Counted from the first letter of the stretch, positions 1 through 12,405 are shown. The stretch: DNA of 64,000 bases from Spirometra erinaceieuropaei (GCA_902702965.1 CACRXP010000867.1:124554-188553); one strand, 5' to 3'. Numbers and translations are program-made. The notes: generated by a model from the sequence alone, not told the origin.

Positions 1-3000
1 TTATTCGGGTTTCTCTACTGGCGGGTGATTCAATCGAAACGTGAAACATTTGCCAAAACAACTATCGCCAACTTCAAACCACACTTTGCAGTCCGCTTGG
101 AAGATGCACAACTAGATGTGTACATGCATGCCACTGTTCGAAACAACAGAAAGGTTTTACCTCCACTAAAATTTGATTTGTAAATCTACATAGTTCGACA
201 CCCCAAAATGAATAACGTGTATAGACAATATTCCAACTCACTCGTAATTTCCTGGCATTTACAAACAACCCACCAGTAACTGCAAAAAGGCCTAGCATTT
301 AGCCGCCATCCGGATTTTTCAGAAATATGCTAAGATACATTTCGTGAGGCCTAGTTTTTGTTTATACACAATTAAAAAACGGGACGGAAGCAGCGTTAGC
401 CATTTCGGACGTGCTGCAGCCTTTGTATGGCTGCATCGGAGTGCATTTATAATATCTGACGGCGCCTAAAAGCAGGCAAAGATAACCAAAATGGCACCGC
501 GGTAAAGAGAAAAGGTTGTTTTGTCTGAGGCAAAAAAATTATCAATACCTATCAGGAAAGTGCATAAGTGCGCAGAATGTTATAATCCATTACTTAAATT
601 AATCTTGTTAAAGAGCTCTTTAAAAAATAATTTAAATGGCTTTTTTAATTAATCGGGGGCATATTCACTACAGGTATTCGCTGTGAAACTTCGACTTCTC
701 TGACGACAAGGTTTTATGTGCAGTGGAGTCTTCAAATATGACCCAAATCACAACGCGCATAAACGAACACACAAGAACTAACTACTTAGATAAAAGCCCC
801 AAGTACTGCCCTATTTTAGAGATCTAAATAAGCACAACCTACAAAGCCTAACATTTGCGCAATCGATTAAGAACACTGAAACCCAAATAGTCACTGACAT
901 TTTAAGCGCACACTGAAACTCGTCGAATTCTATCGTTGCTACAAAGCATGCATTAACTTTGCGGAAAAAGTTCCTTTGATACACAGAAAACGGCTTGCTT
1001 ATGATTCCATCTGTTAATTAGATTTCAACGACCGACTTCCAAGCATGCGACGTTACGAAATCCTTTATTCCGCGAAATCAAGCAAAAACCTCTTCGTCGC
1101 AGTGAACCACATTTAAGCCAATGCAAAAACAAAAGTAGTGCATCAAATTCTAATGAACTAGTTTGAAATGATACCCAAACATCAGGCAGTTGACTAGCTG
1201 CCACACTGCACCTTGCACTAATTCTTCAAGGACATTTATCTCAAAAAAAATATTTAGAGCGTGTTCAAACGTTATTTTACTTATGCTATTTCATGTTCAC
1301 AGTATTTTGCATAGACAAGCTTTGTGTACCTAGAAAAGTCAACTTCACGCTTAGAACACTAATATTCGAGCTTTAGGCATTTTCGACTACTTTAAGATGA
1401 TTGCTATTTCTAACCAACGTGACAGTTTTTGTCATATTTCTTTTATCTTTTCATCTAATTGAGGGTCACTGATTGCTGGCTGGGAGTTTTGATGGATGCA
1501 TTTTAGCTGGTTTCCGGTTGGTCAGTGATTTTTCATGCCATTTCGGTGATGACTGATGCGTCTTCGTTCAGTCGGGGTAGTGCTCCGTCTACGCTAGCGT
1601 TCCGTTTCGGCTATTCTGAGTCCGCAGTTAATGGCCCTGGATGAAGTCGCCGATTTTTTCGCTTCAGCTACGTGCAGAGGGCATAAGGTCCCAGGAGGGG
1701 CTATGCGTCGCGTGGTGGAGGTTGGTCTGCGCGCTTCTCTGGTCATGCTCTTGCCTGACCATATCGCCAAAATGGCTCGCGAGTTCGAGTGAGAATTATT
1801 TGAACATCTGTGAGGTGATTCTGTCGCAGAAGTTTAGCAACAGGATGCACATTAAATAAAAATGACAAAAACGGGTTGTAGAACAGGTAGGACAAAAACC
1901 TTCTGGGTTTAAAGCACAAATGGTGCCAGGAACAGTCAGCCAAGTGCGCACACGGTTTCATTTTCTCATTTCGTGGCTGAGCCCGCATTCGAAAAAGACA
2001 AAGGACGCGAGTACTCATTGGTTAAATACCACAGCAGAGCACCTTTGAAAGCGCCATCTTTTCAGATAATGATTTTTATCTGACCATGGAGGGAATCATC
2101 CTAGAGCCTCGACGGGAAATTACATGCATTTTCCTTGGCGATGAAGTCCCATTTTTGTGTCAGTTCAGGCGTAAAACGTCATCTTCGGTCAAAATAACTT
2201 CCAAGAATATACTGAATGCATGGAAGTCCTCAAGCAGTGTCAAACTTTTGTCATAACAAGATAGAAATCGCCATTTGTGGCTGATTGGGAAAGACATTGA
2301 AAATGAACAAAGTGTTTACTGACATTTCAAGGAAACCTAGAGACCAGTGAGGACGACAGCAACCTCACAAAATCAAAATTCTGTTAATACACTAGAAATT
2401 CCCCGACCATGTTTGCGTCTGCAATTTTTTTTCTGTTTCTCAGGCAGAGTGGTCAATCTCTTCTGAATGTTTACTACACTATGGGCATTAGGCTCCAAGG
2501 TAACCAACAGTGCGCCACGTTGAAAAAACTTACCTTAAACAAGAGGGCTCGAGTTTAAGACGCGATCGCAAGCATTATAGTTGCCAGTATAGCCGGATCC
2601 AGAGGGATCACGAGTCCGATTTGGCGCCTTACGGCCAGTTCCCAAAATCTACTCTTAACTTTCTCTCCTTCACTGCGATATATAACACTGGTGGGGGAGG
2701 AAAGCACTTTAAGGGGGCGATCAACTCAAAAGGCGTGTGTTTATTGCTATGAAAGGTTTACAGAACGGGTAAACAAGCCTCGATCAACAGACAGTGTTGG
2801 TACAGCGCACCACATTACTGCAGGGTGACGCTGACAAACGGCACGGCCTCAGCATGAAAATTGACAACTGGTGACCATCACTCTCCCCTCCCCCCCCCCT
2901 AAACCCCCTACAAAAATAAGCCTCCGCTGCAGTTCAAGGCCAGGCGGGTGGGGGGGAGTAATGTTCGACGCCATTACTATCACAGTCCTAAATGCATGTC

Positions 3001-5099
3001 GACAGTGGCGAGGATAGGATTAGCATCATCGCTGATCTTACTCTGCATGGCATCACGGCTGCAATCAGTTGGAATAAGTGGGTGTGTTGAGTAGGTGGCA
3101 CATGTCCATGAGCACAGACAGCTAATCGACGTTGGTGGTGCTTTAGAGTAGCCTGCAAAAACACAGATCGGACGCCTCTGTCATTGTTCCCTAGACTAAA
3201 GGCATAGGCGCAACAGCAAAGTAGGGTGAATTATTGGGGGAGGTAGATGAACAACCAGAGCGGTCCGGGTCTGGGACGTGCGCTGAAATCCCAGAAAGAT
3301 ACGAGGGACTGGATCGACTCTGGCGGTGTTCTCCTGCATTTCTTTTGTGACTGCATCTGCCAATTTCATGGCTTACGAAGAGGTGTGCGCCAAGACCGAC
3401 TCAACTTATAAATGGGCGGTGGTAGTGACGACCTTTAGAATGGGGTTGGGTGTTTGAAAAGATGCTCTTCCCCATTCCCAGCGCGATTTGATCTTGTCGG
3501 TAGTGGACCGTTAGAGAAAAAACGACATTCTACTGGGCAAAAGATGATATCAACCTGGGTTACGCACCGAGTTGCTCTCTTCGATTCGAAAAAGGCCTGT
3601 CACATAGCCCGTAGCACCCTCATGGTAAGCTAGGCATCCCCCTAAACGTGCATCCAATCGGTTATGCTGGAAGCGAAAAAGCCACAAAAGGCTCGGGTAG
3701 CAAAAACACTTCCAAAACAGGCAAGTCGCCGCCTCGAGGTTACTAAACATTCCAAAAGAAAACGTCCTTTTACAAAACTCACCCTTTCAGAGGGCCTTAG
3801 GGTGACTCAGGTGTATCAAACTGACTTAATACAAATCATGACTTTGTGTAGTGCGGTCTTCAGTAAAACTGGACTATTGCAAAGATGGTTAAAGCCATGT
3901 AAGAGACGTTTAACGGGAGGCGAGCAGGTGACTGAAAGTGCACTGGGATGACAGGGAGTTGGTCAGAAGAGACAATAACAGCAACGCTCACAGCCATGCC
4001 CAAGAAGGGCTACAGCTTCAAGGGACGGTAATAGCGGAGGTGAATAATGAATGAAGCACATAATATTTATCATGGTGAGGAATGTGCTGGATTGGCAAGA
4101 GGAACAATGCCCCCGAGATTGGCCTCATCCCCCTCCCACGCCCATGTAGGAGTAACCTATGAGGACTTGTCCGCCGACTAATGAAGTTTGGCGGAGTGAA
4201 TTGAGCGACGTTAACTACAGTCTGATGTTTGCTAAACGCATACATGGCAGCAGTTATGAACTCATATAAACACAACGTATACCGTCTACCAAACGGCGTG
4301 TGGCTGCCGTTTCGGCTTGGCGCAACAGCAGTGCGGCCTGTTGGGGTGGGGGTCACAAATGTGACCTATCCGAATTCTGACACTAAAAAAGTGGCTTGCA
4401 ATGCTTCTTGGAGTCCTTCGTACTTCTGATATGGTAAAAATTGATGCCCTTACAACCTAGGTGTGCGACTGCAGTACCAGACATAGAAGTGTGAAAACAC
4501 CACAATCGACCTTCTCTTTGACCCCGTAGGCAGTAAATTTGAAAGACCTTCCGATTAGTACACTTGAATACCAAATCTTAGATTAATTTAACATTACAGT
4601 AAGTGGTCTAACTTATGAAATATCGTGGTGGAAATTTGAGTGAGAAGTTTGACATGCATTTGGTGTACTTATTTGTTTATTAAAATGATTTGAGACACCA
4701 AATGCTTTTTATTGAAGAGAGGTTCACTTCAGGTCAGTTTTATTAAAGGAAAACAGGTCAAATTTGGGCTAAATCTGACCTTTTTTGATATCCGAATAAT
4801 TTTCTACGCTAGGAAAATTTGCAGACTGAAATTCTATGTTTATATGCATTAAGCTGTAAACGAAGATTACTATGAACAGGAAAATTACGATAAATATCCC
4901 GTCTAGAAACGGGGAATTCGATTTTGCTTCCATGAAAATTGGGTGAGGGTTGGTTTGAGAACTTTCATTGTTGTCAAGAAAAAGGGCCAAAATCAACTTA
5001 AAAATTCTTTTTTTGTAAATTTATGGCATTTCGTGCCATGAAACAGTAGTAAACTTGTCCGACCATAGTTTTTTTTTACCACACCGAGAACTAATAGGC
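1..5099. other. No recognisable gene; probable ArfGAP1 intron or downstream DNA
   Basis: I looked on the minus strand for the next ArfGAP1 exon (a GFG-containing motif following the last exon) and found none with usable splice sites. There is a C-rich run at about 2884-2900 and a G-rich run at about 2945-2955. The open frames of 60-110 codons here show no domain or splice signature. AT-rich blocks lie at 4.6-5.1 kb. Confidence 0.6.
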
Positions 5100-6235
5100 G
5101 TAAACAGATATATATTGAGTACGCGCGACATGCTGCCGCTTTTCTGTGTCACGCCGTGCTATAAAGATGTCCAGACAATGTCTTTCAGCAGTTGACTACG
5201 AAAGGATACGGAAATTAGCAGCGGAAGGGTCGCTGCTTGAGCCGTTAGCATCTATTTTTACCATTAGTATTAGAACAGTATCCCGAAAGAAGCAGGGTGG
5301 ACCAAAACGGTCTACAAGTATGCAAGACGACGATTGTGTTCGTTGTACACCAAAAAGGTATCACTAAATGCCCATTAAGACCATTCACAGGGAACATCTA
5401 CCGATTTTCTTTCTGAACACAATCAGGAGAATGATGTGGAAATTTCAAATTAATCAACAAAAGGCCATGATTAAGCCGTTTTTAAGCAGAAAACTTATTA
5501 GATAACTTCTTATTTGCTAAGAAATATATTGATTACCGGCCCTCATTCTGGAGGTGCATTTACTTCTGCGATGAGGTGTTATTCTTAGACAAGCCAATGA
5601 AGTCGATCCAGATGGTCGTATGAGGAAGAAACTTCCAAAAGGGCAGACTGCGCCGATGGCAACTTTCAAGAACTGTCGACGGCTCATGGTTTGATGGCTG
5701 TTAAATTCGGAGAGCGACTAGTACGACAGTGGACTACGGAGACCATCAACGGCAAGGTGTTCGTCAATATTGTGAAGGACATTTTCGACTACAATGACAT
5801 CCACCGACGGCGACTGGATACCATAATCTTACATGACATGCTCCTGTCCATCGTTCTAAAGATTTATGAATCTAATAACGGTTTCAACCGTAGTCTGACT
5901 TTCTAGACAACAGCCAGCCTTTCCGCATGTGGCCTCTAGTCGATTTTCATCCCCGCCAACAACTCCGATCTCAATCACATCGAAACGTTTTTCGTACTTA
6001 TCAAAAGACATTGGCATAAGTCGAATAAGAAACTACTAATGCAAGAAAAGCTTGACTCTGCGCTCGACAATTCCACTGAAAAATCCACTACAGGCAACCT
6101 GGCCATCTCCGTGTCTGAAAGACTTTCTTCTGTGATTAATGCAAACGGACGATCAACAAATTACTGATCTTTTGTATTTGCTAACATTTTTGACCATTTT
6201 CACCATTTCATGCGGTCCCCTTTATTATACACCCT
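5100..6235 (+). mobile_element. Dead Tc1/mariner-family transposon
   Basis: An N-terminal helix-turn-helix region (5146-5367; LSAVDYERIRKLAAEGS, then a second recognition helix ending RTVSR) is followed, across frame breaks, by DDE-domain landmarks. These are YFCDEVLF (first Asp, about 5.57 kb), a degenerate IILHDML where QDNAPCH is usual (about 5.83 kb), and ANNSDLNHIETFFVLIK (third acidic residue, about 5.96 kb). The open segments 5146-5367 and 5691-5906 are fragments of the one former gene of roughly 340 codons. Stops in at least two places make it non-functional. Clear terminal inverted repeats were not found. Confidence 0.85.
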
Positions 6236-6599
6236 CATAGTAAGTCCTGTTTAGGCGATCTGTAACATAGTCATTTTTTAAAATTTTTCTTCTCAATGAA
6301 AAGTATTTTTTGCGTTATAAATATTAATTTGCAAACCCAACCGAGCCTTCTTTTTTAAGAACAGTCGTTTTTCGCCGCCGTTAGACTTTGGGGAACGCAG
6401 GTTGGGAGGATTTTGCGTTATAAGGATTTTCATGTGCTAACTCATGACATTTCGTAAGTTGGCACACCTATTGTAAGAACGATAAACCCTCTTGCATCTA
6501 AATATGTGTCTAAATAAGATGGCTCGCTTCAATACCCAAAACCGGGAATTCAGAGAAGGGCCATATGTGGCTTTAAGAATTGACGCGAACATTCGAGTT

Positions 6600-6790
6600 C
6601 CCAGTGTATGTATGAGAAAAGAAGATAGGTCAAGCATCGGAACAGCACTGGCACACAGAGTCCTGCGGTATTGGTTGCTGACTGGCTACTACCACCTATC
6701 ACTCACCTGTCCTGCTGCTGCTACTACTGCCGCTGCTATCTCTAACGATGGATTTCTGCACGTATTTGGAAGCTAAGACAAACAGGCAAA
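6600..6790. repeat. Dispersed repeat fragment, family with 31370-31550
   Basis: The sequence from about 6640 to 6780 (a CCTGCTGCTG tract, then ATCTCTAACGATGGATTTCT and TTTGGAAGCT) is paralogous to 31400-31550, which has CATCCTGCTGCTATTAGCAT and CTGACAATGGACTCCTGCAC in the same order. In both copies one frame is open and ends in similar peptides (SNDGFLHVFGS and SDNGLLHEFGS), so the source was probably a coding mobile element. The family is not identified. Confidence 0.6.
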
Positions 6791-7019
6791 TTTTTCCTAT
6801 GCTCGAGCAGTCGTCTTCCCCACAGAGTCTTCGGATACACAGCTGGGTTCAGGTGCCATTCCACGTTTTGGTGGCTACAAACTACGAAACAAATTAGAAG
6901 TGCAGTACTATCGTACTCGGCAGCGAACCCCTGGTACACAACTTTTGACAAATTATCAGTGCCTAGGCCTCCTCTGAAGCCCCAATGCCACGTATGTACA
7001 TGAAGGTATTCTAACTTAC

Positions 7020-7276
7020 AGAGGTCTGGAAAGATTTTCATTCATCTGTCGGGCAAAGAACTGCTCTGTTGCAGCCTTTTGGGTCGGCTCATTAAGCCAG
7101 GCCTCCAGATCAGACTGACAGTTCGGCATGCCCTTCGGGCCGTAGGACTGGCTGGAAATGGGCTGCCCCATGGTCTGCAGATTACCAGTGGTGGCAGAGC
7201 GGGGCACTTGCGGCTGGTAGTTTCTGGCCGGGGAGGTTTTTTCGTCCCACAGACGACCTTCTGCTTCGGTGGCGAT
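7020..7276 (-). CDS. ARFGAP1: ArfGAP1 coding exon 4 (residues 115-199, start of tail)
   Basis: The acceptor is TGTGTGCCTCAG and the donor CTCT/GTAAGT. The 85 codons plus 2 nt begin [10 protein letters not shown], aligning with the AEGxxW that follows RDKV in other ArfGAP1 proteins. They continue through a Gln/Ser/Pro-rich linker to [20 protein letters not shown]. Overlapping open frames on both strands here (7042-7303) are shadows of this exon. Confidence 0.92.
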
Positions 7277-10200
7277 CTGAGGCACACAGAACAGGATGGA
7301 TAAGGCGGAGTAATAAGGTTTTAGAAAAACGGTAAAAGCGGTCGAAAAAATGCGACACGTGTGAGACAGCAGTCCGATTCTTTATGACTGGCCTTTGAAA
7401 TGCGGGGTTCTATGGGCATGCCGAGTTCAACCTTGCAGGTTAGGAGAAGTTAATGATCTGCGTGCAATCAATGAGCTGTCTGTTTAGTGGCAAGTTTAGA
7501 AATTCCGATAGAAAATACGAGGCCAAAGGAAATGAGGAAAAAATATGCTTGTACACCGGAGGATTTTTGCTGACCCGGCTTTTGAAGCACGTGCAGACCG
7601 GGCGTGACTTATCAGCCATTTAAAACACGAAAACTCCCGTTCTGTGTGTTAGCTTGGATGGTGGAGATTCTCGTTGACTGTTACGGACAAACACATACAT
7701 ATGTTTGCGCGTGCTTGTGTTTCCCGCCTCAGCTGGTGGTCAGGGTTATGGTTGGCTAAGTGAAGGCAAACAAGCCCGAAACAGTTCTGTATCCATCCAG
7801 CCACCAGACTCAGTCGTCTCCCCTCTGCCATGTACGTATGTATAAGCACACATATTAAGGCAAGGACGCACTTTAGAAAAAAATTTATTAGGTAAATTTT
7901 CGATGCTGGTTTCCAGGTCATCGTCACATTTAGGTAAATGTACAAAAAAACAATTATCGTTCCAAGCGGGCTGAAAAATCGATATTCATTTGTTGTTTGC
8001 GCCAGAAGCGGCCGCCGTGTGTCTTCAAATTATATTTCATGGATGTCTGACTTCCAAATTATGCATAGACATATACATATATATGCATATATATGCACAT
8101 ATATATATATATATCAGAGGGGAGACGACAGAGTCTGGGGGTAGATTGATACAGCACTGTTTCGGGCTTGTTTGCCTTCATTCAGCCAATCATAACCCTA
8201 ACCACCAGCTGGGACCGAAACACAAACATGCGCTCACCCACCTGGTGCAACTGGCCCACCACTGGAGTCCTCCAGATGGGTCATAAGCACTTCATCGAAC
8301 TGAAGTTCATTAGTGCCTCGTCACCTGCCATTCTCTTTCGCTGCGGATCGGTACTAATTCACTCGGGAATGGGCGCACACCGATCCTCTGGCTTCCCGAG
8401 GCCAGGATTATGGTTGGCTGAATGAAGGCAAATATGTCCGAAACAGTTCTGTATAAATCTACCCCAGTCCCGGACCCTGTCGCCTTCCCTTTGATACAGA
8501 GTTTAACCGACAATGAGAGGGGAGACTTAAATGGCCGTCTCTAACTTATTAGCCGTCATCAGTCGGCCATATCCAATCCCAAGGAGTTGAAATCTGGGGC
8601 TCGATCTTACGACTTGTCCAGCACACCCAAGCATTAAGCTCCTCTACCATACTAGGGCAGCACAGCAATATTTCGATGCAATTTACGACCGCATTGAACT
8701 ACTGACGGGTTTGTCCATGGGTCATCATTGAAGAGATTAGTTCCTTATGTGCCTGGAAACAAATTTTTTGTACAAACGGGAAATATAATTAGACAATCTA
8801 CCTTATCACGCAGGAGGGCGGCTGCTCGACTGTTATACTTTTCTCTCAAAGACCAGTTTGAACGATAGTCTGGTTGGGATTCAAGGAATGTCCTTGCATG
8901 TCTGTTGCCCCCCACCTTCATCTTCTCAAGCTCAATGGGCTTCCATTTGTCCATCGTTGTCGAGCGGACGAAGCTGGAAAGCGAAAGACGAATTTAACAG
9001 GATTGCAAACCATTGTTACTTATAAGCATGTAGTAGACATTGCGTACAAGTATTTAAAAAGAGGGATGCATCGCGCAAAATAGTCTCAAATCACGAGACT
9101 TCAAAAAAATGCGAAAGCGAAGATGCCTTTTATTAAAAGGGACTAGGTCGTCTGTCCGTTAGCATAATACAATAATTTGGTTAAACTTAGCTAATATGCC
9201 GTCAGCAGATATGACCTACGGGCACGACGTAGACATCACAGTTATACACAGAAAACGGTGTTCAAGATTATACGGCGGCCCCGGCTTTATATGCAAATGC
9301 CTATCACAGTCACCTAGTCAAGGGTAGACCAATGATTCGCTTAGGTATCATGCAACATTGCCTGGAGGTCTTACTGTGGCAGAACAGGAACCCAGCTAAG
9401 AAAGTATGCTTAGCGGTCGGCTACATGGTTGATCCACAGATGGGTATCGAATGCGACCGTGCAGTTGTAATAAGTTCAGGTAGGACTGGTCACCGGTTTG
9501 GCAGAAGGTTGTCTATAAACAGGTAGCATAACCTAGTGGCATAACGAAACGGTGAATTTTGGTTGACATTCGGTGAGGTCTCACTCACTGTCAGACAGAA
9601 TCCTGAGACCCAAAAACGATGTTTCAGAGACAAGGGTGATAGAGACGTTAAAATTAGAAACCAGGCACTATAGGAAACCAATTCTTCACCAAGTCTCCGT
9701 CTATCAACTACACAAGTCCGTTCTGCGAGTCACTGCTGGACTGGGTTTCCGGATCAGAGGACTATGGTCCTCGCGCCACGGTTAGATTTTCAAGGGATTA
9801 ATGTCGATCAAAGAAGCAATATACCCCACTCATTCGCAACATTGAGATCAAGTGTACAAAGAAACATTCACAAGGTTTGCACCAGACAATTGCGCATTTT
9901 GTTTCCGGTCAACTATTTGTGATCGATGACTTGTGTTACCTTTACAGCACCGCACACGTCATCTAACAGGTCAAGTGGTCAAAAGAAAAGGTGACTGTAT
10001 TGGCATAGTTTAATTCCCATCACCTTTCAAACCTTCATTAAGGAATTATTATTTTCCTGATGAACAGCATATTCCACTTCGGTGCTATTTGCCCCCTTAA
10101 GTCCAACCAGTGTGCGCAGACTATAGCTCCTATTTAACTGAAAGTACATTTGCCCCAAGTCTCCAAACAGTGCGCGCGAGCGGCGGCTCCATGGAGGAAT

Positions 10201-12141
10201 GGTTCCTTATGGTACATCAATTCAAAGGTGGGCATCTCCATTTGTCCTTCCGGCACAGGAAGATTGCGTCGGATGGTCTGTGAAACATCAGTAAATTTCG
10301 AGCGGCGCCCGCTGCGTCTTACTGCCACTATGACTTGTGGTTCTCATAAGTAGCCGAGACGCCGGGTTGGTGCCTAGCAGTAAGCGAAGGAATTACTGAG
10401 AAAGGGGCCGTGAATATTTATTTGTGCAACCCGAGAGCCAGCTTATCTAGCAATTGGGCTTTGCCAGAGGCGGTGCCACTATCCGCCACCTGTGGACACG
10501 TCGACTGGGCCGCACCTAAACTAACTGATGGACGAAAACTTTTCAGGAGATAGGAGCATGGCAGTAGATGGAATTATCCTAAAATCTTATACATGAAAAA
10601 TACTGCACAGCGGCTGCTCATGAAAACTGCTCACCTTAAGTGCACACCAAGTCCCCGGTGTTGACCCGAGCATTCGAGACATATGAATATTCCGTATGTG
10701 ACGCTGACCCACTGAGGATTAGCAGCACCGCACTCGAAGCAGAACTAAGAAAATAGAGTTTAGAATATGGAGAAAAGATGGCGGTCGCGGGTGTATTATT
10801 AAGCAACCTCAAAAGAGGAGAATAAAAATACGTTGCCTTGCGTAAATCGAAAGGTGTAATTAACACCAAATAGAAAGAAAGTTGATGGGATTGTGTTTTT
10901 ACTGCTTCCCTGACCCCTGTCTGATGTACGAAAAAACCAGCAAACTAGTTTTAGCGATTTCCAGTTGCCAGAGGTCTAAATGTGTTCGTCTATTTAGAAA
11001 GATCAAAATACAGTGTCACAATCACAATGGAAGGTCAAAAGTTGGAATATTTGCTACTTAGAACCAGGTTTCTAAGTTCTACGTGTATTTATTTTCCGGC
11101 TTTAGCGAGAGAAATAAGAATGATGTGACATATGTGTCCCACCATGCTTGTAAGCAGGCGCTAATGAGTGTCTAAAGAATTCCGAATTGGAGTTAAGTCC
11201 ACGTAAGTGTCTAAATGCAGATGGCCGAGGCAGCAAATAACTGTGAAGGGGGGTTTCCGGAAAATTTGACAGAATGTTTCATTGGCCACTACGAAAGTTA
11301 GCTTAGAACATTTGCCGAAAGTGACAGTTTCCAAAAATATACAATAAGTTCTGCCATAAACCGTGAGTCAGGCTGCGATTGCTGACCGTTAGGATAGCAC
11401 CTTCCGCGTATGCAAAGTGTACAGCCGACGGAGCTAGAGTTTTCGAGTATAGGGAGCAGAACAGATGGAACACGCCCATCTATTGTCATTTTGATCTTGT
11501 CTTCTCTACGGAATATGTTCCGAGCTGAAAAACGCAAGTGGCATAACTATAAATTAACTCAAGTACAGGTCACCGCCGCATACTCAAGACGGCGGCAGTA
11601 TTGATCAATCACGACGTACCATAAGTGGATTTTCAGTTGTTTTCCACATCTCTCTAGCGCTTAGCTTGTGTGCTAAAGGTATTTCAGAACAGACTACTAT
11701 CCCAGTGGAATTTAAACAAGGACATGCATCATACAGCAGACTACCCGCACTTTAAAGTCTTTAGGAAAGCGAGTTGGGCATGGACTTGAAACCCTAAGAA
11801 GGCAATCTGGAATTAATCACTTTGGTTTGCTTTTGACCATGATGAAAAAGTTGAGAAAAACAGCATAATAAACAATAACAGGATAGACAGGCAAGCACTC
11901 TTAAGCAAATTCGTTAGTTAACAACGTAAATACTCAAATATTAGGAATTCTGGGTGGGAATCTGCACCCACACACCTGGCAATGCCAATGTTATTTTTCC
12001 GTCTGATTATGCACCAAATAAGTCAAAATCGAGTTTTATTTAGCAAAAAGTATCTAAGTAAGAAAAAATGGAATAACATACGTTGTTCTCATCTTTCCGT
12101 CGCACTTCTGCCAAAGTATGTCGAGTTCTCGGACTGGCCAT
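7020..12141 (-). CDS. ARFGAP1: ADP-ribosylation factor GTPase-activating protein 1 (ArfGAP1), 5' four coding exons
   Basis: Stimulates GTP hydrolysis by Arf1 on Golgi membranes and so controls COPI coat release (known for the family). The four exons join in phase to give 199 residues. They start MASPRTR, as in animal ArfGAP1, and contain the full GAP zinc finger C-x2-C-x16-C-x2-C (Cys22, 25, 42, 45) with the catalytic arginine finger at Arg50. Next come LGVHLSFVRS and [17 protein letters not shown], then the family's [20 protein letters not shown] and a DLEAWLNEP stretch of the tail. Introns are 1337, 1661 and 1525 nt. The last exon ends in phase 2 with a good GTAAGT donor, so the gene continues leftward. 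The expected GKYxGFG and membrane-curvature (ALPS) exons are not recognisable in 1-7019, and may lie outside the window or have diverged. Odd point: the usual GIWIC is GIFIC. Confidence 0.95.
7680..7840 (-). repeat. Dispersed repeat family A, copy 1 (inverted relative to copy 2)
   Basis: It contains GGTTGGCTAAGTGAAGGCAA, ACAAGCCCGAAACAGTTCTG and CTCAGTCGTCTCCCCTCTG. These are the reverse complement of copy 2 (8110-8255) and the same orientation as copy 3 (8375-8520). It lies in the ArfGAP1 intron between coding exons 3 and 4. Confidence 0.8.
8060..8116. repeat. AT/ATGC microsatellite
   Basis: A run of ACATAT, ATATATGC and TATATA units lies between two inverted copies of repeat family A. A similar degenerate run is at 39124-39202. 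Confidence 0.85.
8110..8255 (+). repeat. Dispersed repeat family A, copy 2
   Basis: It has AGAGGGGAGACGACAGAGTC, CAGCACTGTTTCGGGCTTGT and CAATCATAACCCTAACCACC in order. It is the mirror of copy 1, so the 7.68-8.25 kb stretch can fold into a hairpin with a loop of about 270 bp. It is preceded directly by a TA-rich microsatellite. Confidence 0.8.
8375..8520 (-). repeat. Dispersed repeat family A, copy 3
   Basis: It carries GGTTGGCTGAATGAAGGCAA, TCCGAAACAGTTCTGTATAA and a diverged CCTGTCGCCTTCCCTTTGAT end. It is the most diverged of the three copies and runs straight into a SINE fragment. Confidence 0.75.
8521..8655 (-). repeat. tRNA-derived SINE, 3' fragment
   Basis: It matches the SINE body seen elsewhere: TTATTAGCCGTCATCAGTCG, CCATATCCAATCCC and GGGGCTCGATCTTACGACT correspond to the TTATTAGCC, CAGCCA, CATACCCAACCC and GGCTCGAACTAGCGG segments of the 18.7-kb copy. 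Both ends are degraded. Confidence 0.65.
8802..8973 (-). CDS. ARFGAP1: ArfGAP1 coding exon 3 (residues 57-114)
   Basis: The acceptor is CTTTCCAG and the donor AAG/GTAGAT. The first base completes Ser57. The 57 full codons then run [12 protein letters not shown] through [14 protein letters not shown], closely matching the second half of the ArfGAP1 catalytic domain. The exon ends in phase 0. Confidence 0.95.
10635..10744 (-). CDS. ARFGAP1: ArfGAP1 coding exon 2 (zinc finger, residues 21-56)
   Basis: The acceptor is TTTTCTTAG and the donor AAG/GTGAGC. The 110 nt encode [18 protein letters not shown], then [18 protein letters not shown]: all four zinc ligands and the arginine finger. The exon ends two bases into the codon for Ser57, which the next exon completes. 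Confidence 0.95.
12082..12141 (-). CDS. ARFGAP1: ArfGAP1 coding exon 1 (residues 1-20)
   Basis: ATG is at 12141. The 60 nt encode exactly 20 residues, from [10 protein letters not shown] to RRKDENN, the conserved N-terminus of ArfGAP1. The exon ends in phase 0 at AAC followed by the donor GTATGT. The short length and position agree with animal orthologues, where the first coding exon precedes the zinc finger. The 5' UTR start is not visible. Confidence 0.93.
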
Positions 12142-12338
12142 TAGAAGTTAGGAAGGAGGCATAAAACGGCCCCAGTGCCCTTGACGGGGTAGTGAACTCT
12201 CCATCATCAACATGATCAAGCTCAAATTGGAAATTGTGTACGACGAGTTCAGATTTTGCATATTTTAGTTCATATTCGTATATTCTTTGCAGACAACCCT
12301 TTCTACTTGGAGTTTGCAAACCATATGCACCGAACACA
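12142..12338. promoter_or_regulatory. Probable shared head-to-head promoter interval
   Basis: The interval is 197 bp between the ArfGAP1 ATG (minus strand) and the first ATG of the candidate divergent exon (plus strand). It must contain the ArfGAP1 5' leader and, if the divergent gene is real, both start sites. No TATA box or CpG island is obvious. A TTCTTTGCAG acceptor-like string at 12283-12292 could instead mean that the plus-strand exon is internal. The bidirectional-promoter reading is inference. Confidence 0.4.
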
Positions 12339-12405
12339 ATGTTTGAACGTCCAGATGGCGTCCATGAAAACTACGATTGGCGCAGGTCAACTAGAAGGTT
12401 GAAAG
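12293..12405 (+). CDS. Candidate exon 1 of the divergent gene
   Basis: The frame is open from an AG at 12292 through QPFLLGVCKPYAPN and MFERPDGVHENYDWRRSTRR to a consensus donor at 12406. If the AG is a true acceptor, the gene has further exons upstream, overlapping ArfGAP1 on the other strand. Otherwise translation probably starts at the ATG at 12339, which has A at -3. Confidence 0.5.

Noticed and set aside
10134..10353. Open frames on both strands inside ArfGAP1 intron 2
   Set aside because: The flanking ArfGAP1 exons (10744-10635 and 8973-8802) join perfectly without extra residues, and no family was recognised for either frame.
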